A stretch of DNA of 64,000 bases from Cladosporium sp. IMV 00045 (Eukaryota > Ascomycota > Dothideomycetes > Cladosporiales > Cladosporiaceae): the NCBI GenBank assembly GCA_001931905.2, contig MSJI02000930.1, forward strand, positions 45,363-109,362, read 5' to 3'. The translations under genes were made by a program, and so were the position numbers. Below the pieces are notes generated by a model that was not told where the DNA came from, did not search any database, and saw only the letters and a list, made by a program, of their open reading frames with translations. This document shows, in pieces, positions 58,674 through 64,000 of this stretch; position 1 is the stretch's first letter, and every line of letters starts with the position of its first letter.

Positions 58674-58844
58674 TGTGAAGGGCAAGCCCTAGGATATAAG
58701 CGCGGGCGTTGCCCGCGCTATGAGAGTAACGCCTAGGCACACCGCCCCCTTTTAAGTGGACTCCGCGAGAGAATACCTTCCTTCCTGTATCGAACTTATT
58801 GAATACCACGTGGTGCCTCCGTGTACATAACGTCCCCCGTGACA
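58674..58844. mobile_element. Solo LTR (171 bp) nested in the transposon
   Basis: The segment starts TGTGAAGGG and ends CCGTGACA (on the other strand TGTCACGG ... CCTTCACA), the TG...CA ends of LTRs, and is flanked by perfect 5-bp target duplications ATATT (58,669-58,673 and 58,845-58,849). It has normal GC content, in contrast with the TA-rich host element. An 8-bp perfect hairpin (GCGCGGGC, loop GTT, GCCCGCGC; 58,700-58,718) lies inside. It is probably the remnant of an LTR retrotransposon lost by recombination between its LTRs. Orientation is uncertain. Confidence 0.85.
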
Positions 58845-59072
58845 ATATTTATTCTTTAAAACTACCTACTACTTCGAAAGCCTCCTTAGTAGTGCTTATA
58901 CTAGTTAAGATACTTCCGGCGAGGGCGATAATCGACGCGTCGGTTTAGGTATACGACGAGGCTTCGAGACGCTCGTAGGTATAGTAGATAACTCTATAGA
59001 TAATAAATAATACCTTAATTTAGCTATACTAATAAAAAAGCGACCATGAGGTGATTTAAACTAGCTATACTA

Positions 59073-59159
59073 GATAATTAGCGTGGTTTTCTGTGTTTTG
59101 GTGCACGCGTCACCAAAAAGCGGAAAGCCCCGCCGAGGCGATGATTAATCACGGGGTCG
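59073..59159 (-). repeat. Right terminal inverted repeat
   Basis: Reverse complement begins CGACCCCGTGATTAATC. It pairs with the left repeat over 87 bp. Unlike the interior, it retains many CpA sites. Confidence 0.93.
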
Positions 59160-59342
59160 TATACAATAATAAGAGGATCTCTCCCCTCAACAACTGCCTT
59201 GAACTACGCCGTGTTCAGCTCGAAGGATTCGGAATCTGTCTAATCGCCGGCTGTCGTCTGGACCGTTCATTCGCTTGCTTTTCGTTTCAAAGTCCCGAGC
59301 CTGTTTCTACCTCCACCGAAATCAAATGAGGTCTTCACCAAA

Positions 59343-60089
59343 ATGGCAACGGCACTGATCTTTGGTTCGACCGGCGCGGTCGGCTCTCAAATTCTCGCCA
59401 CCTTAATCTCCTCCACCGCTTGCGCATCAATCTCAACCATCTCCCGTCGCGAACCGCCAGCGCAAGATGCCAGGCTTTCTTCCATCATTGAAGCTGACAC
59501 TGAAAGATGGGGCTCACTCATCGCCACATTGTCGCCTCAGCCCTCCGTCGTGTTCAATGCCGTCGGCACCACCTTTGCCAGTGCCGGATCCGTCGCTGCA
59601 CAACGGGCGGTTGATCATGATTTGTGTATAGAGAACGCCAAAGCGGCCAAAGCGGCGGGCGTCAAGACGTATGTGTACTGTTCGAGTGCGGGTACGAGCG
59701 GGGCATTGAGTCCCTTTGCTTTGACACCGTATGCCAAAATGAAGAGGGGCGTGGAGACGGCCGTCAAGGAGCTGGCTTTCGAGAACGCAATTATCCTACG
59801 GCCTGGCATGATTCTCGGACGTGAAACTCCGAAAAACAAGTGGCTCGAGGATATTTTCCATGGAATGAAAAGGTTTGGGCAAAAGTTCCAGGACGGATGG
59901 GGTATAAGCAGTTCCACCTTGCGAAATGGGCGAGACTAACATCTTTCTATAGCGCAAGATCAGACCGTCATTGGAAGGGCGGCGGTGGCTGCTGTGAAGA
60001 TGGCGGAAGAAGGGAGAGCTCCTTCAAAATTTTGGGTTTTGGAACAGTCAGATATTGTGCGGTTGGGTAGAGACGAGTGGGAAGAGTGA
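59343..60089 (+). CDS. FMP52: Fmp52-like NAD(P)-binding protein
   Basis: Extended Rossmann-fold protein of the mitochondrial outer membrane; the enzymatic role is unsettled in the family. Two exons (59343-59901, 59953-60089) give 231 aa, the usual length. Dinucleotide motif ALIFGSTGAVGSQIL (residues 4-18), then VVFNAVGTTFASAGS, YVYCSSAGTSG and YAKMKRGVE with the Tyr-xxx-Lys pair of short-chain dehydrogenases, then LRPGMILG. The intron is 51 bp (GTATAA donor, GACTAAC branch, TAG acceptor). The start lies only 183 bp from the right end of the transposon, which may have displaced its promoter. Confidence 0.9.
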
Positions 60090-60596
60090 GATGTTCTAGT
60101 CACTGGATGGCCTTATTCGCGCAGAGACCGATGTACGGATCCGTCGTCGAGCAATTGCCGCCCTTTCTTGAATGATGAGTGTCGGACGAAATACAATATC
60201 GGAAACCCTCACAACACTTGCAGATTGTGAATCAGCGCAAATACGCCGCTAGGAAGCTAGCACTCGTATATGTAGTCTACCCTTCTCTGACACGGAATGA
60301 TGACGAGCCGATGCAAGCCTGCTACTCGGGCTCTCATGCATGATACTTCGCTAACATGGCCAATGGCCATTACAGCGCTTAAGCACCCCATACATTCTAG
60401 GCAATAGGTTGCCTTCGCTCTTCCTGCTGCGCCTCAACCTCTCTACGCATCTACTCACGTATATGTCTGGTGTCGAGAAAGGGGTTGATGCGCAGCACGC
60501 TTAACGGTCCACCCGGCTCTCTATTTGTTTCCAGAGATGACTTGATCTATATGTCAAGTCGAACTCTTATCGAGAGCGTCGAGCTCATCACCAACA
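60090..60596. other. Intergenic region
   Basis: About 500 bp without a supported gene. Confidence 0.5.
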
Positions 60597-60874
60597 TGTC
60601 GTCTCCGCCGACCACGCCTCCGACCGCGACCCTGCCCCTCGCAAGTCAGCCCACCGCAAGTCAACCCACCGCAAGACAGGATCCCTGGGAAAAAGCCAAC
60701 GATTCTCTCAATCCCGAGGTCGTTACATATTTTGCTGCATCTACGAAGCAAGCAAATGCAGCAAACTCGAGAATCCGGTTGGACAAGAGGTTTTCTCAGC
60801 CGCTTCGTTGCGGTTGGTGCGACTGCCGGGGGCCAGGTTTGTGCGAGGTGTCTCAGGCTCTGCGGGAGCAATAG
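60597..60874 (+). pseudogene. Possible N-terminal fragment of an NLR-like gene
   Basis: A short frame starting at 60597 has an ASQPT tandem repeat (15-bp units near 60,640-60,680) followed by DPWEKANDSLNPE, which resembles the N-terminal region found before NACHT domains in fungal NLR-like proteins. It breaks down after about residue 65. Linking it with the NACHT remnant downstream is inference. Confidence 0.3.
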
Positions 60875-61277
60875 CGACGCGTGCCGGCGGACGGTATGCA
60901 GATCCCTGAGTGAAGCGGTTGTCGAGCTCAACGCGACGGCCACGCAGCTGCTCGTAGGGGGCGTGGGGTGAGATGAAGCCGCCCTCATCAATGGCTCCGC
61001 CGCCATGACGGGGGCCTTGGGTCTCAGCGCGGCCGGAGCGACGGGAATTCAACTGGCGCGGCGTGGTGCCGTTGGAAATGCGCATTTCATGAAGCTGGAG
61101 ACGCTGGTAATCCTCCTGCGAACGAGGTGCGCTCGTGCACTCTGGGCCTGAACCACCCATCCGACGGGCCTGAGCTTCCTCACCGTGCAACATCGTGTTG
61201 TAGGAAAGCTGCATTACTGCAAGATCCCAAGCTGCATGGTTATCATTGGGGATCACCTCATCCTGGGCAGAGCGCAT
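60741..61277 (-). CDS. Hypothetical protein, possibly an inserted gene fragment
   Basis: A 178-codon frame on the minus strand, with a helical start (AAWDLAVMQLSYNTMLHG) and an Arg/Pro-rich body. It lies between the two suspected parts of an NLR-like gene read on the other strand. It could be a piece of a transposon or another gene inserted there, or a chance frame in GC-rich DNA. No domain is recognised. Confidence 0.3.
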   Translation of the reverse strand: MRSAQDEVIPNDNHAAWDLAVMQLSYNTMLHGEEAQARRMGGSGPECTSAPRSQEDYQRLQLHEMRISNGTTPRQLNSRRSGRAETQGPRHGGGAIDEGGFISPHAPYEQLRGRRVELDNRFTQGSAYRPPARVAIAPAEPETPRTNLAPGSRTNRNEAAEKTSCPTGFSSLLHLLAS

Positions 61278-62846
61278 CTCAGGCTACGGCAAGACGATCC
61301 TCAGTTGCGCTGTCATTGATAACAGTCTTCATGGCAGTTCAGGTACTACTACTAAAGCTCCCCTAGTGGAAATCTACCGCTCCGCGGCGTGGTCAGATCC
61401 GGACAGGCGAAAGACCATCGGTGTACTCAAAAGCGTCGTGCGCCAGCTCACTGCCGCCATATCTCGATATCCCAAAATCCATAGCGACATACTGGCGGCA
61501 TATGACGCGAAAGCAGAGAACGCAAGACGACATGGCTTCGATCTTCGCGATTCAAGCATCGGCGAATGCGTGACTCTGGTCCTAGCGTCACGCTATCAGA
61601 GAATCACGCAGGCGTGCAAAGATGTGTCGCGGAAGAAGTGCAAGAGCTAAAGTTCTTACAAGCCCCGAAAGATCAGGTCACAGAGAGCTTAGTGACTGGA
61701 GTAAGAGAAAAGTTCCAATGGGCCAAGCCTACTGTCTCGACTGAAAGCCATTCGAAGTACACTTCTCAGGAACGGTTCCATTGGGGACGGGTCCGGCTCA
61801 AGGCAGCTACCCTTGACCTTCACAAAGAGATCTTTGATTCGCTCTCACGGTGTGATGAGACCTGCAGAAAGTCGATCAGCATTCACTTTGCTGGTTCTTT
61901 TACGCCCAAGAGCCTTTGTCGATGGATGCATTCCTTGAAGCTATAGCGGCCACCACTAGTTGGAAAGACCCAGACCCGGATAAGCTTATCCAGGTTTGTG
62001 GAGGCCCTGTTTACACGGCCACGCAATCTGGAGTCTTCCCTTCTGTCTGTCAGTCAGCGCGAGAATTCCTTCAAGCTCAGCCGTCGTTCAATTCACATGA
62101 AGCTCAGCCTGGGATTTCCTGCAGGCATTGATCAATCGAGGATGTGACCCGAAGAGTCAGCGCAAATTTACGTCTGCGATGCACGCAGCTTGCAGCGGCG
62201 GCAACGAAGACAGTGCGACGGCACTCCTCGAACTCAAGTACAAGTTCAGTGACCAGCGCGAGTTCGACGATTCTTGAGTTCGGGAAGGCTGGGTTTGCGC
62301 GCGCGATATGGAAGATTCGAGACCTTCCCTTCAATACACCTGCTCAAAGCAAACTGGGTTGGCGGACTGCTTCATCGCGCATCATCAAGGGTGGAGTCAA
62401 GGCACTGGACATCCGGCTAAAGCGATCTGCTTTGGTAGACATCATTGTACCCGGCTGTCTTTCCATGAGCGGCATACACGGCCATGTGCTGGTAATCGAC
62501 CTGCTTCTAGGTTCTAGACCAAAGCATCGATGTCGACGAACCAGGCGAGGCCGAAAGTGCGCTGCATGTGTGCGAGCGCATCAAATGTGAAGGCGCTCTG
62601 CACGCAGCTGCAATGAGATGACACGTGGGCGACATCAGGCCTTTCCTTGACTCTGGGGTGGACGTGAACGCATTAGGCGGTTCTCATGCTACGCCGTTGC
62701 AAGCAGCTGCATATCGAGGCCATGCCATTTTGGTGAAGGCTCTACGACGCTGTGGCGCTCAAGTTCACGAGCCTGGGCTTGTTCACAGCGCTCTGCATGC
62801 TACTGTAGAAGGTGGTCACTATGACATTGTTCAGATATCTCCCTAG
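61246..62846 (+). pseudogene. Decayed NACHT-ankyrin (NLR-like) gene
   Basis: Fragments of one protein appear in order but in different frames. They are: the NACHT P-loop region GYGKTILSCAVIDNS and DRRKTIGVLKSVVRQLTAAI (from 61,270); the region after the NACHT core, TESLVTGVREKFQWAK and HKEIFDSLSRCDETCRKSI (about 61,680-61,880); DAFLEAIAATTSWKDPDPDK (about 61,925); an ankyrin-like unit INRGCDPKSQ ... MHAACSGGNED (about 62,125-62,240); and clear ankyrin units FLDSGVDVNALGGSHATPLQAAAYRGHAIL and onward (62,640-62,840). At least four frame changes and several stops occur. Fungal NLR-like proteins act in non-self recognition and cell death; this copy cannot make a full protein. Confidence 0.6.
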
Positions 62847-63712
62847 CATACCAACAGTCAGGTCTCAGACTCAGAGGGTGCATTACAGAATGGGGACAAC
62901 TCTTCTGGCGCGCAACATTCCGCGCGATGCTTCACCTGACAGAATATGGAGAACACTTGAATTATTCAAGCAGAAGGATACACCATATTCGACATTCTAC
63001 GCGAGATTCGCGCACTCTGCTCTGCAGACAAGTCTCGCGACTTGCTAATTCACATCCCAGATCGCCTGTGTCATAGACGCCCAAGCACGGCCTTGTATGT
63101 TCTCCACGGGACATCCGGTAGGCTCCCTATTTGCTAGAGGCCGCCGCTGCATTGGGTTTCAACAAGGTTCTCGTTGCGTTGCTCACGCAAATCAGACAAT
63201 TGACGCACTTCTGGGACTTGCTTCGATACCGCGCGAGTCCTCTTTTGGCAAGGTAATGTGGACCCCAGGGATGCCAGATCTGCGGTGCAGCCGCCCCACC
63301 TTCCTCAGGCTGCTTGTTCTGACTTCACTATTTGTCTGCTGCACCAGCTGCAGCCCTTGTCTCTCTTCCCTTTGTTCACTGCTGGTTTCTTAGGCACAAA
63401 GCGTTTACGCGCAATCGCCTGCGATGCGCGCATTCACTGTTGGGCTGCTGGTGGGGTACATAAACCCTTCCAGCCAGCTGTGCGTTCTTCTTCCTTCTCT
63501 CTCTTTTCTCTCTCTTTTCTCTCTCTTTTCTCTCTCTAGGTAGTTCTCTTATATTGAACAGCATCCTCAACCTTTGCCTTTGCTTTTCGATTCTCCTTAA
63601 GCTCGTGGAACATCCCCTCGCCTCGTTGGCACTGCCTGCCTCACCTTCTGTAGCTCTGCTGTTGCCCCGCAACACCGACCCCGATCGTCCAGCGCTCTTC
63701 AGGCAAAGCAGT
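62847..63712. other. Intergenic region with CT microsatellite
   Basis: About 870 bp. Short degraded frames follow the NLR remnant, then a polypyrimidine microsatellite. No gene is supported. Confidence 0.45.
63489..63537. repeat. CT-rich microsatellite, 11-bp units
   Basis: Four consecutive TCTCTCTTTTC units, nearly perfect, in a longer pyrimidine tract that could serve as promoter or leader of the frame at 63,713. Confidence 0.85.
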
Positions 63713-64000
63713 ATGAGCCTCGGCAATGCCACACCCGTTCGTGGTGATCAGATCAGACGCCTGTTTGCGGAGATATCTGCGTCCCAACACCCAACGCCCT
63801 GGGGCCAGATTCGGGGGCGACCCTGCGCCACCCAACGCCCAACACCCAACGCCCCGAAATCGACCGCACCCGATCGCAGGGCCCTGCTCAGGGAAGTGAT
63901 TATGGCAATACGAGATGCCGTAACAGTGGACAGCAGCCGGGCCGGGCATTGCGTCGTCAAGGTCTCTGTGTTCCAACACCCAACGCCCAAAGCCCCTATA
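63713..64000 (+). CDS. Partial hypothetical frame running off the window
   Basis: An ATG at 63713 opens a frame with no stop for 96 codons to the window end (MSLGNATPVRGDQIRRLFAE at the start). The middle is Pro/Arg/Thr-rich because it overlaps a CCCAACGCCC-type repeat; the part after it (REVIMAIRDAVTV) looks helical. It could be the start of a real gene or of a mobile-element protein, or a chance frame. Confidence 0.35.
   Translation, partial: MSLGNATPVRGDQIRRLFAEISASQHPTPWGQIRGRPCATQRPTPNAPKSTAPDRRALLREVIMAIRDAVTVDSSRAGHCVVKVSVFQHPTPKAPI
63783..63996. repeat. Interspersed CAACACCCAACGCCC motif
   Basis: The word CAACACCCAACGCCC or a close form occurs at about 63,785, 63,835-63,853 (overlapping forms) and 63,975. 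It is neither the fungal telomere unit TTAGGG/CCCTAA nor a known box; significance is unclear. Confidence 0.6.

Larger units (their letters stand above)
55799..59159 (+). mobile_element. Tc1/mariner-type DNA transposon, RIP-mutated inside
   Basis: A 3361-bp element bounded by 87-bp terminal inverted repeats and flanked by a TA target duplication (55,797-55,798 and 59,160-59,161). The interior is strongly TA-rich with CpA nearly absent while CpG remains, the expected outcome of RIP. It carries a decayed DD34E transposase on the plus strand (left half), a second decayed frame on the minus strand (right half) and a later solo LTR insertion near the right end. The element is longer than usual Tc1/mariner copies (about 1.3-2.4 kb) because of the second half. 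It ends 183 bp upstream of the FMP52 start codon. Confidence 0.93.

Noticed and set aside
58642..58845. A 67-codon minus-strand frame
   Set aside because: It coincides almost exactly with the solo LTR, which explains its GC-rich open sequence.
63783..63996. Telomere or telomere-like repeat
   Set aside because: The repeated word is CCCAACGCCC-like, not CCCTAA, and copies are dispersed rather than head to tail.

Overview
This window is nuclear DNA of a filamentous ascomycete. Genes are compact and carry 48-113 bp introns with GT..AG borders and CTGAC/CTAAC-type branch sites. Typical fungal genes are present (class I myosin, calnexin, Vma21, a Fun30-type remodeller, a DUF2406 protein, Fmp52). 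An AT-rich, CpA-poor transposon interior suggests repeat-induced point mutation (RIP). The gene style, and an F-box-like family common in Mycosphaerella relatives, point to Dothideomycetes, but that placement is inference.

Layout. Positions 1-38,000 are a housekeeping region: a hypothetical protein with an internal 108-bp repeat; a degenerate tandem array of about 88-bp units (2205-3290); pyridoxal kinase divergent from dynamitin; a coiled-coil protein; a LanC-like protein; a DUF2406 protein; VMA21 divergent from a 1215-aa SNF2/Fun30-like ATPase; calnexin; an M14 carboxypeptidase; a frameshifted F-box-like gene; a fumarate reductase fused to cytochrome b5; a penta-EF-hand protein; and class I myosin.

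From about 38 kb the character becomes more accessory: a CorA-like transporter gene broken by an 11-bp tandem duplication, a second CorA-like protein with ankyrin repeats, an SRPK-like kinase with a GC-AG intron, an aspartic-peptidase-like pseudogene with three TAG codons, a secreted M28B peptidase, and a cupin next to a salicylate-hydroxylase-like flavoprotein. A 3361-bp Tc1/mariner-type element (55,799-59,159) follows, with 87-bp inverted repeats, a TA target duplication, a decayed DD34E transposase and a second decayed frame on the opposite strand. A 171-bp solo LTR with its own 5-bp target duplication is nested in it. Beyond lie FMP52 and the remains of a NACHT-ankyrin (NLR-like) gene, and an unfinished frame runs off the right edge.

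How the genes work together. The left part serves basic cell functions: vitamin B6 salvage, dynein/dynactin and actin motors, ER folding, V-ATPase assembly and chromatin. No coherent secondary-metabolite cluster is visible; the only small metabolic pairing is cupin plus flavoprotein monooxygenase. The most unusual structures are the two-frame transposon with spared ends, the 88-bp array, the very small exons (3, 7, 11 and 16 nt), and the fresh-looking gene breaks in the right half. Exon borders were worked out by eye from reading frame and splice motifs, with no transcript data.
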